From positions 30,715,644-30,779,643 of the forward strand of contig NC_092806.1 of NCBI RefSeq assembly GCF_040954645.1: 64,000 nt of DNA. The letters run 5' to 3'. Below the pieces are notes generated by a model. It did not search any database. It was not told the DNA's origin and worked only from the letters and a program-made list of their open reading frames with translations. How positions within the stretch are numbered: position 1 is the first letter of the stretch; the number at the start of each line of letters is the position of its first letter. Both the position numbers and the translations under genes were made by a program. Of this stretch, positions 10,901 to 21,000 are shown in pieces. The DNA comes from Diabrotica undecimpunctata (Eukaryota; Arthropoda; Insecta; Coleoptera; Chrysomelidae).

Positions 10901-13900
10901 GGCCCACCTTCGAACATGCAAAGTCCAATTCATTTAACATATATGTGGCTTCTCCTAAATTATCTGTAATAAGTACAATGTCATCTGTGAAATGGAGATG
11001 GTTAAGCTTTTCGCCATCTATTATTACTGCTCTGTGGTCCCAATTTACCATCTTAAAGGCATACTCTAATGCCGTTATGAATAATTTCGGTGACAATGTA
11101 TCTCCTTGCCTTATCCCACATTTTATTTTTATTGGTCGGGTTTTATCGTGTATATTAACAGTCATAGTGGCATTTTTGTAAATATTGTAAATAAATTCAC
11201 TATACCTATGGTCAATCCTACTGACATTCATTGCTTCTTTAACGTTATGTATTTCGATCGTGTCGAACGCGTTGTGAAAATCTATGAAACAAGATGTTTG
11301 TTATCATAATTTGACTGGTATCCTGCCTGCTCTCTCGATTGGTAGAAAGTTTATTATACCGTGAAATAAATCATCATATTTTTTTTATTAAACTGTCTAA
11401 AAAATTGATTTTTGATTTGGTAGAAAGTTCAGCCATGTAAAAGTAAAAGAGCAATCTCAACAAATTAACAAAATAGATATAAACCAAACATGTAAATAGC
11501 AAAATCAAACATGTAAATAAAAACAAAACAGGTTTTAAACAAATATTCTTAGAATATGTGTAATACCTTTATAACTGGGTAAAGTTGGAAGTGTGAATTT
11601 CGTTTTAATTTAAATGATACTCAAATTAAATAGTGAAAATGAACAAAATGTTAAGACATTACCTCAGCTATGATCATATCATGATATGTAGGTGTGATAA
11701 CTTAATATCTTATAAAATATACCTACATATATAGCTGAACAAAAAGTATAGTAATTATCAATTGATTACTAGAGCACTGAACATACAAAATTTAAACATT
11801 TAATCAAATTGTACAAAATAAGTTTTAACACTTCCACTGAACACTAAAAAGTTTTTTATTTTTATTGTATAATATATCATTTACCTCTGAATCCATTGTA
11901 GCATTGAATCATCGAAAAATTCAGCATATTGTGAGGAACTTCCTTCATCAAAACAATGGAATAATAAATGAGATGACTTACGGTTTGAAGTTCTTGTCGT
12001 TTTCTCTGCTTACCACCACTTATGCAAAATATACTGCTTTCTCTGCTTACCACCAACTTATGCAAAATAGACTGTGGCTGATTTTTTTTCCATCTTTAAA
12101 GAGAAGAAGGAAAACAACACCCTGTTACCCAACACAGGTAGTGTTGGGTTCCTAAATACCCTAACGAAGCTGTGCCAGGACGAGATGCACGAGGGATTTA
12201 GACCTTTGACACTTCGTCCCGTCACCACTAAGCGACGGTCGGCGTCCAACTAAAAACCTCTCCTTTGTCACATCAGACATCAGGATGGAAGGGCCGGTTA
12301 AGGCAAACACCTCTCCTGATGCCCTGCTATCACCCGATTCCCATTCTTTCTCCGACACATTCATCGAGGAAACCACACCCACACGAACCACCAAAGGCTT
12401 TCAACCCCCTGCCTTAGCGAGGCTGCATATCTCTCGCGTCGTCTGGCTCTCATTCACTCCTATTTCAGTCTGCGACAGTCCGAACCCCACCGAGGTGCTA
12501 CCCGCTTGTTTTAGAATTCTGTTACGAGTTCCCTCTCCTCTCGTTCTTTTGAAGAGAGCAGCTCCCTGATAAATTTGTGGATCCGTGTCCACCACATTAT
12601 TTTCTCCACCATTTCTCTCACGGAATCAAACATTCTGCAGTTACACTCTCTTACAAACTTCTCTTTCATCCGCCCAACGCTCACACTCCAACATCGTGTG
12701 TGTCACAGTATCCGAGAGACCACAGTAAAGGCACTGATCGGACCAAGCCCTCCTAAACCTGAAAAGGCAGCTGCGGAAGCAGTCGTGGCCTGTGAGCATT
12801 TGCGTCAGATAATAATCCAGCTTCACCCAGCTTCGAAGATTCGGGATTAGTGACTTCGTCCACTCCGTCACATCACGTGTTGCCTCCCACTCTTGCTGCC
12901 ACTGACCGATTGAAACTAATCTCTTAGCCAGTCTTATCTCATTCATCTCTCACACTCCAATGTTCCGCACCCTACGACTATGAATCCTGGCCCTTTCACC
13001 TGCCAGCACATGTAAAGGAACTCAGCCGGTGATCACCCAGAGAGCGGCAGCTTACACAGTCCTGTAGGCAAATGCTACCCGCAGGAGACTAGTTCTGTCC
13101 ACGCCTACTATGAGCCTCTTGTAAGTTGGTATTTCTGCCTCCTCAATCCAGACTGGGGCCGCGTAGAGGACGACAGATTGCACAACACCGTGAAGCGCCC
13201 TTCTCCTTTCGGATTTGGGGCCACCGATATTAGGCATTATCCTCCCCAGCGCAGCCATTCTCTCAATAGCTCTGCGGGTCACCCCCCTCAAATGTTTCCC
13301 CACCTCCCACCCTAGTGAAGAGTAACTCCCAGATACTTGACGTAGTAAGTCAAATTCAACCCTATCTCTCTTTCTGTAGCCTCTGAGTACTACAGCCTCC
13401 GTCTTATCCTCCGCGAGAGAAAGATCATGCTCGCTCATCCAATCCTCAACGAGGACACACGCACGCGTAATCCGAAGCAAGAGTTCATCCCTGTCCCGTG
13501 CCGCCACCAGCATAGCAAGGTCATCCGCGAATGCGAAGGGGGTCACACCCTCCTCACAGTGTCGGCCCCAGGGCGGAGCCCTACGGGACCCCAGCCGGTA
13601 AATCCACCATCACACCATTTTCCACCACAATCTTCCTCTCGGAAAGATAATCAGCGACCACATTCCTCAGATACCTAGGACAGTTCCTTGCTTCCAAAGA
13701 GCTCATTACATGACCCCACTGCAATGTATTAAAAGCATTTCGAACGTCAAAGAAAATCAGGATGACTCATCGATGATCAGCACCAATTCGTGCACGTAGC
13801 ATTCTTTCATACAACTTTCCGATACAAGGAAGAAGGCAAATAGGACGATATTTTCCTGCCTTTAATTTAGGTAGAAGTACGAGCCTCGAGATTTTCCAGG

Positions 13901-16900
13901 GATCCGGAAACGACTGCGCGCACATGAATGCTCTTCTTGTCGAGCAGTCGTATTATCTTTAGCTGTAGATTCTGCTCAGGTAGTGGCTTATTCTGATCCA
14001 CTAATGTCCGGTTTTTCTATTGCATAGTTCAAAACAAAACGTTTGTCAATCTTTATTAAAAAACTCAGGTAATATTCTTAAAATCTCTGTAAGCGGAACA
14101 AGGAAAAAACAAACAGTAACTAGTTCTCCCCTTCGAAAACAACTTTCTGCTAAAGTAAACAACCTCGTAGTGGTTTCAACTAGTATTTTAAAACGCAAAA
14201 ATATATAAACTATATCGATTTTTGTGACCTATTTTGTGAAAAAGAAAATGCTACAATACAATGTAACATTACAGGAAATATTGTTCTGAAGTCTGTTCAC
14301 TAATGTTTGTATTTTGAGAACGATTTCCGAAGTGGAAATTGAAACGTTAATAAACGTATTTTAACCTTTAATTGTGGCTTATTTCCATTTAAATAGTAAT
14401 TATTACAGGAAATATAATCACATATTTGATTTGAAATGCGAAGAGAGATCGAACGATATAAACTGTAATGCACAATTACACTCGCGATCATAAAATCCGG
14501 GTCACCTTGAAAATCACCGATATTTCATTTTTAACGAGCTTTATCGTAAATAATAATAACACAAATACAAACTAATGCATCTTTCTGAGAATTGTTGCGG
14601 TTTCCTTTGTAACAAAGAATTCCAATAGTGCCGATTTCGCGGTAAAGTGCACACTTCCCAAAATGAACGCTACCTGTAACTCCGCTTGTTTTAAATGTCT
14701 CGTTTGTACTTCGACTTTCTGTTCAAATACAACGGACAAACGTTTATTATTGCCACCATTAGTGTTTATTAGTGCCATTATTAGTGTTTATTTTTTGACA
14801 AAAATGCCTTTGACTGTTGTTGAAACGGCACAAATTGTTGCACTTGTGGAAGACGGTCACACTCAACAGCAAGTCGCAAGAACTGTTGGCGTAAGCCTTT
14901 CTACGGTTCAACGATTGCTTCAACGCTTTCAGGAGACAAGTTTGCTAACCAGGCGACCTGGCTCTGGACGAAGAAGAACGACCAAGGCACTAGATGACCG
15001 TTTCCTTGTGTTTCAGGCTTTACGAAACCGGACCTCAACTGCGGTTATGCATCAAAATCGTCTAGAGCAAGTAAGAAATCGCAATTTTAGTGTTGCAATA
15101 GTCAGAAGAAGACCTCGTTCTTCTTCACTATCTTCTCGGGTAATGGCTAGAGGACCGCCACTTCGCCGGGTGCCTCGAGTTGCACGACTAACTTTTGCTC
15201 GACAATACGCGCATTGGGGAATTAACGATTGTAGCAAAGTGTTATTCTCAGATGAATCCCGTTTCTGCCTAACTGGATCCAATGGACGTGTAAGAGTTTG
15301 GAGGAGAACCGGTGAACGATTTTCACAAGCTTGCATTGCTCCAAGAATGCCATTTGGTGGAGGCTCGGTCATGGCTTGGGGAGGTATATCTTCCGACTTC
15401 CACACAGAATTACCCTTCATCAAAAATGGGTCCCTAACTGCACGAAGGTACATTACGGAGATTCCGGAAGAACATGTTATGCCCAAAATGGCAGGGCTTG
15501 GAGAAAACGCCGTTTTTATGCAGGACAACGTGCGACCGCACGTTGCCAGGATCAGTATGTAATACTTGGACGAAGTTGGAAATGGCCAGCTAAGTCTCCG
15601 GACCTGAATCCCATCGAACATCTCTAGGACGATTTAAAAAAACGTATTCAAACCCATACACATCCTCCTAACAACGCACAGGAGCTTAAGGATCTGTTAG
15701 TGAGAAAGTGGAATAACATACCACAACATGTAATCCGGAGAAAAATTGAGAATATGCCCCGTCGTCTGCAAGAGGTTATTAGAGCCAGGGGAGGCAATAC
15801 ACGATATTGGTCATTGAAATTTCACTGATTTTTTACCACGTTCTGTATTTTCCACTTTTTTTTCGTATGTCTGTTTTATCAACAATTTGATTTGTTTTCT
15901 GTTTTTTTCAATAAAAACAATAAAAAACCATTTTTTTCTTTCAAAACAAACATTGATGACAAATAAAAAATACATTAGCCAAAATAAAAGGTTATTACTG
16001 CACCAGAGGCAAAAATATTTAAGAAACTTGAAATTTTCAAGATGACCCGGATTTTATGATCGCGAGTGTATTAAATCATGTTACAATTGTAAAATCTTCA
16101 CTATTATCTATATATTTTTTATTCTAGTGGCGAAGTATAGGAGAGCTTAACAAATTGGAGAAATTTCGCCATCTTAGGCTTTTAAAAAACCCAATATTAG
16201 AGACGGAGAATATTGCTACTAGAGAACAAATTATAATAGCTAAAATAGAACACTTACAAGTAGGTATATCACTCTTTTTATCGAAATGTCAAAAAAATTA
16301 ATGTACCTTTACCGGTAAATGGAAATAAAATATTTAATATTTTTTTAGAGTTTGAATGGAAGACACATCAAAGGTGATGAAAAAAGGGGTGCTGAATACG
16401 ATTATATTAAGAAGTATGCTTTAGAATGGATGAAAATTGAAAATACAGTAGATAGAGAAAATTTTTTATTAGAACATAATAGGTTTCTTCAATTAATTGA
16501 AAGTATGTATTTTTGTATTATTATTTTAGTGTGTTAACACATTTCAGTCATTTTCAATAAGTTTTGAAACGACACTAGGTCATTGGAAATTATGAACTAT
16601 CCCAAATAAACTTTTAAATTACTTGTAAAAGCACATAAAAATGTTTTATTTTAATGTTTTTATCATCATTCTGGCTTTACAACTTGGTCCTAGTTCGCTG
16701 CTTTGATGACGTGGTAATAACAAGTATAACAAGTGGTCGTAGGATTTGTGGTTGCGTGCTTATTTTCAGATACTTCGTTTTGTTGGTGTTTATTATTAAA
16801 TCCATTTTTGTAGCTGATTCTTTTAATGATACATACGCCTCGTACAGCATTTTCCTTTCTCCCAACAATATTGATATCATCAGCATAGGCAAAGATTTGC

Positions 16901-17950
16901 ACTGATTTATTATATATTGAACCAATAATTCCGCTCAGGTTTTGAAAGAACTTTACTAAAATATCCAGGAACTCGTTCCTGTCCTCCTTGAATCTGAGAC
17001 AGCACTCCTCCAGTTCCCACATTACTTGCATCTGTATGTAAGATGAACTGGTCTTCTGACAAGTGGATACCCCAAAATTGGTGCTGTGATTAAATGCTTT
17101 TTCAAGGTCTCAAAGGCATTTTGGCAGTCTGTATCCCAGCGGTAATCTCTTGCTTCCTGTGTAAGTCACGTTAATGGCTTAGCGATATCTGCAAACTTCT
17201 TAATAAACCTCCGGTAGTAAGTACATAGTCCAAGAAAACTTCTCACTTGATGTTTGTCAGTTGGTTCTGGCCATTCCTTAATGGAATCGATTTTTCCCTT
17301 ATCCACGGCCACTCATTCTTTACTGACTATATGACACAGATAATTGACTTTACCTTGAAATAGCTGGAACTTCTTGGTGGCAGCTCTCAACTCTCGCAAA
17401 ACTGATGAGATGATTAATATAAACTATCTAATCAATATAAATGGTTCTATATGTCCTACTACCGATAATACATACATAATATCCTACTATTCTCTGATAG
17501 GAGAGATTCAATAGGAAGAAACATGTGTGGATAGCGTACACACTATGATAAAAAGTCGTTTGTGCCTTTTAGATGTATGTATATCGTGTATAGATTGTAT
17601 ATTTGTAATAATAATGTTAATAGAAACTCAAACTATATATGTCTATTTCAGTGTATGGTTTGCCGGAAGAGGCTGAACTCATCGTGAAACCAAACATCAT
17701 TCAAAGCTCCTTGGTGAATTTAATATTTCGATACAACGGCGTAGAAAAGACGAAAAGTTTGCCTGAAAATATTTTAGTTCAGAAGCTCATATTGCTTGTT
17801 AAAAAAATGTTTAAATTGAGAGAACGTCCAGTGTTAATATACAGTAGTGCTTTACAGCCAGAAATTAAAATTGAACTATGTGATGAATTCAAAGAACTGC
17901 ATTATTATTCTGTTCAAGACGGTGATGCTATAATTGTACAAGATTTCTGA
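4914..17950 (+). CDS. TBCE: Tubulin-specific chaperone E (TBCE), seven exons
   Basis: TBCE is a tubulin-folding cofactor. It captures alpha-tubulin and acts with cofactors C and D to assemble the alpha/beta-tubulin dimer in the cytosol. Coding exons are 4914-5104, 7024-7227, 7541-7720, 7791-8187, 16128-16259, 16349-16502 and 17652-17950. All junctions are GT-AG, every phase matches, and the product is 518 aa (human TBCE is close to this length). Exon 1 holds most of the CAP-Gly domain, including GIDWDD and the GKHNG groove motif (residues 49-53). Exon 2 completes it, with a GSLVRKEKVNLG stretch typical of TBCE. Exons 3-5 are leucine-rich repeats; exon 6 contains RRGAE-like KRGAEYDYIKKYALEW; exon 7 is the ubiquitin-like domain ending in GDAIIVQDF. 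The ATG at 4914 directly precedes the CAP-Gly domain. Intron 4 (7.9 kb) and intron 6 are filled with transposons. The frame is intact, so the gene looks functional. Confidence 0.96.
5105..7023 (+). other. TBCE intron 1
   Basis: 1.9-kb intron with donor GTAAAA and acceptor TTTAG. No transposon could be assigned confidently. A stretch at about 5940-6030 holds GATAGAACCCGAG, loosely resembling a reversed tRNA B box, but no tRNA fold could be drawn. Short open frames here (for example 5616-5810) have no recognisable content. Confidence 0.6.
8517..8588 (+). pseudogene. tRNA-Asp(GTC)-like pseudogene
   Basis: The sequence reads like a eukaryotic tRNA-Asp. It has a D-arm region (GATAGTAGTGCAGTGATAAG), then an anticodon stem-loop TCCCAGCCTGTCATGTGGGA with anticodon GTC, then a T-arm with GGAGTTCGATTCC. 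The variable region is shortened and the acceptor stem does not pair: the 5' strand is unrelated to CCAGGGAA on the 3' side. It lies inside TBCE intron 4. A retroposed tRNA or a tRNA-derived SINE head is more likely than a functional gene. Confidence 0.6.
8709..8775. repeat. Half copy of the hairpin MITE family
   Basis: Shares AATTACTATTTTAATGGGAATAAGC.ACAATT and AAAATAAGTTT with the left arm of the complete copy at 4521-4673. The right arm is missing, and the sequence runs directly into the 3' end of an antisense RTE-like LINE. Confidence 0.6.
8776..11310 (-). mobile_element. Antisense RTE-like LINE, split by a younger LINE
   Basis: Two pieces of one minus-strand RTE-like non-LTR retrotransposon, 10774-11310 (upstream part) and 8776-9201 (3' part). 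The first piece is open at 10881-11231 and carries reverse-transcriptase motifs: GIRQGDTLSPKLF, an active-site box changed to FTDD, and GLRMNQNKT-like sequence. The second encodes the C-terminal WAGHVARM and RPRVDKRSRP-type segment, followed by a 3' end with (ATG) simple repeats, seen as ATCATCATCAT near 8775. The 5' two thirds, including the endonuclease, are missing. A sense-strand LINE is inserted between the pieces. It lies in TBCE intron 4 and is not functional. Confidence 0.8.
9202..10761 (+). mobile_element. 5'-truncated RTE-like LINE (reverse transcriptase and C-terminus)
   Basis: A recent, almost intact non-LTR insertion in TBCE intron 4. Its single reading frame runs to the stop at about 10754. 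It holds KLKDNKAPGIDDI, LHKKGDQLECKNYRGI, FVDFKAAYDSV, RQGDALACLL and FADDIVIVG (active site FADD), then GAETWIL and RLRWAGHIARM typical of RTE-like C-termini. One in-frame TAA at 9881-9883 interrupts it; the frame is otherwise open on both sides. It ends in ATGATGATG. A 12-bp direct repeat ATGTTTGGTTAT at 9190-9201 and 10762-10773 marks the insertion. The endonuclease domain is absent, so this is a typical 5' truncation. Confidence 0.9.
11311..12141. other. AT-rich TBCE intron 4 sequence
   Basis: No coding feature is recognised. It contains a tandem duplication at 12002-12073, listed separately. Confidence 0.5.
12002..12073. repeat. Tandem duplication of about 36 bp, two copies
   Basis: Two adjacent copies beginning TTCTCTGCTTACCACCA and ending ATGCAAAATA(T/G)ACTG, at 12002-12038 and 12039-12073, with one indel and one or two substitutions. 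Confidence 0.75.
12142..13990 (-). mobile_element. R1-like LINE, 5'-truncated and decayed
   Basis: Minus-strand R1-clade non-LTR retrotransposon. It is GC-richer than its surroundings. Open frame 13052-13546 holds the active-site region FAFADDLAMLVAAR, then LSLAEDKTEAVV and MPNIGGPKSERRRALHGVV, as in R1 reverse transcriptases. Frame 12641-12946 holds the C-terminal segment with YLTQMLTGHDCFRSCL and a CxxC-x-H-x-C-like finger (CLYCGLSDTVTHTMLEC). The piece upstream of 13550 is frameshifted. The element is within TBCE intron 4. It belongs to the same clade as the copy at 18.0-22.2 kb, but the 3' ends differ, so it is probably a separate family. Confidence 0.82.
14308..14402. repeat. Partial hairpin MITE copy
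   Basis: Contains GATTTCCGAAGTGGAAATTG, AACGT.AATAAACGTATTTTAACC and TTAATTGTGGCTTATTTCC, matching the loop and right arm of the 4521-4673 copy. It lies about 75 bp left of the Tc1/mariner element in TBCE intron 4. Confidence 0.65.
14479..16068 (+). mobile_element. Tc1/mariner element with TIRs and dead transposase
   Basis: About 1.59 kb, bounded by inverted repeats of about 36 bp starting CACTCGCGATCATAAAATCC, one mismatch seen, and flanked by the TA duplication (14477-14478, 16069-16070). The transposase starts at ATG 14804. It has a helix-turn-helix N-terminus (QQQVARTVGVSLSTVQRLL), a GRPR-like GSGRRR linker, the first catalytic Asp in LFSDESRF, the second in MQDNVRPH, and the third acidic residue in PDLNPIEHL. 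It is broken by a frameshift near 15550 and by a TAG at 15625-15627 where Trp is expected after PIEHL. The C-terminus ends at about 15827. It is inserted in TBCE intron 4, 59 bp upstream of exon 5. It probably cannot move itself, but intact TIRs may let it be mobilised. Confidence 0.93.
16677..16915 (-). mobile_element. RTE-like reverse transcriptase fragment
   Basis: On the minus strand, GSIYNKSVQIFAYADDINIVGR precedes a region frameshifted to AYVSLKESATKMDLIINTNKTKYL. This is the active-site (YADD) part and following helix of an RTE-like LINE reverse transcriptase. It is only about 240 bp long and lies in TBCE intron 6. On its 5' side it is fused to a Gypsy fragment at about 16910. Confidence 0.75.
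16905..17400 (-). mobile_element. Gypsy LTR-retrotransposon pol fragment (RT to RNase H)
   Basis: Minus strand. Reading from 17400 downwards it contains FQGKVNYL(G)HIVSKE, WPEPTDKHQVRSFLGLCTYY, RRFIKKFADIAKPLT, WDTDCQNAFETLKK and LITAPILGYP. These are the thumb/connection part of a Ty3/Gypsy reverse transcriptase. A frameshifted stretch then reads LSQIQGGQERVPGYFSKVL, the start of RNase H. Stops and frameshifts are present. No LTRs were found. It lies inside TBCE intron 6. Confidence 0.82.
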
Positions 17951-18029
17951 AATTAACACCTAATTTAATATATTTTTTATTTTTTCACGCTATACAGTCT
18001 TTTATTTTTTTTACTGGTCTTATTTCTGA

Positions 18030-21000
18030 TATGTGTGATTCCCTCACCGCCGCTGAGATGGCTGTCGAGCCCACCACATGTGACACGCTCAACCGCAATC
18101 TCAGCCGGATCGAGAACCTACCCACTAAAACCCCTCCGTCCTCTTAACCACGCTTGTGATCTGCGAGTGTCGTCCGGGATTCGCCCTGGTGGCGGCATAT
18201 CTTCAGTACTACATCCGCCTCACGTCTCGTTAAATATAGCTTCACCGCTGGACTTAACACAACAAACCTTTGTTTTTTCTGACTACAACAGTCGTTCTTC
18301 AGTCTCCTTGGACTGGAGCGTCTGTCTAACTAATGCATGGGCTCTTGCCCACGTGTCTTCATCCTCACAATCATTTCACTCACGGAATCGAAACGAACAC
18401 AATTCCTTCTCTCCAATTCTAATCTATCTCTACTCCATCTTACACATTCCAACAGTGTATATGACACAGTGTCCACCAAATTGCAGTAAGGGCATCTGTT
18501 TGTAGCCGCTTTCTTAAACCTGAAGAGGTATAAGCGGAAACACCCATGGCCCGTGAGAACCTGCGACAGGAAATAATCTAAACGCCGGTGTCCACATTCG
18601 AGCCACGTCTTTACGTTCGGTATAAGTGACTTGGTTCACTGTGCCACATCTACAGTTGCCTCCCATTCGGCTTGCCACATCTGTATAGATGTGGCTCTCT
18701 CTTCACGTTTTGCACTCTCAGTCACACCAGTTTTACGAGCACGATTAAATAAACGGGTCCTCTCGCATGCCAAGATGTGAGAGGACATGCAACCGGTGAT
18801 GACCCACAATGCTGTTGCAGAAACAGTTCTATAGGCGCTTGCTACGCGTAACAGGCTTGTTCTGTCTGTTCGTGTTCTCTCTCCGCTCCAGACTGGGGCC
18901 GCATAAAGAACGATAGATTGCACTACCCCGTGCAGAGCCCTTCTCCTTTCAGGTTTGGGCCCGCCTATGTTGGGCATTATCCCTCCCAGTGCAGCCGCTC
19001 TCTCCGTGGCCGTGCACGTCACCACCCGCAAATGCTCGCCCCAACTCCCATTGGTGTGAAGAGTTACTCCCAAGTACTTAACGCACTTTTTTGGAGTGAT
19101 CTCCGTACTACCGCACTCAAATATAACATTCTCACGTTTCCGTGGTCCCTTGAGGATCACAGCCTCGGTCTTCTCCTCAGCGAGTTTCAGACCGTGCTGA
19201 CTCATCCAATCTTTTGCAAAGTCACATGCACTCCGTGCTTTGTACAGAAGTTCTTCTGTATCCCGTGCTACTACCAGCAATGCAAGGGTGTGACCCCCTC
19301 ACCGTATTCAAGGCGCAAAACCCCATCAGATGCCAGGTTCCATAGCTTTGGGCCAAGGACGGACCCCTGTGGCACCCCAGCCGTAACATCCACAATCACA
19401 CCCTTCTCAACCAGGATCCTTCTCTCGGATAGATAGTCCGAGATCAGGTTCCTCACGTAGCCAGGAAAGTTTCTATCCTCAATCGCTCTCATCACTGTTC
19501 CCCATTGCAGTGAATTGAAGGCGTTCTTAACGTCTAGTAGGAGCAATGCAGCCCATTTTTGGTGGCGGGCCTCTATATTTAACGCTCGGTAAACTCCCAA
19601 CACTGCATCAGTCGTGCTAACATTCTTACGGAAACCATATTGTCTAGGGGATAAGCCTCCAGACCTCTCAATTGCTTCATCGATTCTCTCGCTCAGTATT
19701 CTCTCAAAAAGTTTACAAATACAAGATAGGGGGCAAATAGGTCGATATTTGAATCGTCTAGTATCAAAACCCGACAAATCCACTGAGGTCAAATGTTGGG
19801 AAATTCAAAAAAACTATTTTGGTATGAAAGTTAAGCTTATGGGTATTTATATTTTTTTATTAGTCAAAAGATATGTTTCTGAATTAAAAACCATTTGTAA
19901 TTATTCTGGAAATACGTAATTTTAAATAAAATTTAAAAAACAAAAATGGACTTGTCAGGTTTTGATTTTTACTTATGGATTTGTTGGGTTTTGAAACAAA
20001 CATGTATGGAATTGTCGGAGTTTGAATTATATCTAGTGAAACACAAAAACAAACATTGTTGTTTAATCATATAATTGGTTTTATTTTGACAAAAAACATT
20101 AAATTAAACTATTAAATCCGGAACTTCGTCAACTGATTCACACAAATGGTCATTGTTGGTTATCTCTGGAATCTCGTTGTCTTCAACATTATCATATATT
20201 TTATAAATAGCATCAAAGTATTTTAGAGTTTCAAGTTGTTGCCAATTTTCTCCCCAATGTTTTTCCAATAAGCTCTTTACATCCTTAAGTTTTTCTTTTT
20301 TAGGACGTACACCACCTGTGACTGTACATTGGAGCATACTTTTAACGGATTTTCCTTTTTTAAATACAGACTTATATTTCCTAGATCACATTTATAAGAC
20401 TGTTCTCCTCTAATAGTTACTAATAGTTACAACTTTGCTTTTTCCACGTCTTAATAGAAATCTTTTGCTCATATTAAATCGAAAGTGCCACTGTGCAGGA
20501 GGTTTAAGTGCAGTTTGACAATCCTTTTTCCAGTCATACGCTGTCACATCTTGACCCAAGATATAGAGAGTTCCATGGTCTTTAAAAATTTCAACGAACT
20601 CTTCTGGAGAAACGATGGTGTCTTTTTTTTAATAACTTTTTTGATCTTTGCAAATACTCTGTCTGGGGGAATAAATGAGTGTCCAGCCACAGGGAATATA
20701 ATCTCCAAGTGTTTTATAAATGAAGGTGCATCTACACTAAGCCATTTAGTGCACATAGTTATCATGATAGAATTTTTATTTTGTCCTCCTCACCCATCTG
20801 CAACAAGTAGTACAGTGCGTATATCGTCATCGAAGTTTGTATGGCAAAGCTTGTGATAAACGGCACTGACTATTTCATTTGCTCCTTTTAAATGTTGATC
20901 TCCTGTCCATGTATACAAAAACACATTTTCCTTAGTCAACGGCGAATGATATGAACCTGTTATAGCCGCAAAATTGTGCGTATATAACTGCCGGCTGTAA

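Noticed and set aside
15052..15621. 189-codon minus-strand frame inside the Tc1 element
   Set aside because: It is the antisense shadow of the transposase coding strand, which carries the DDE motifs.
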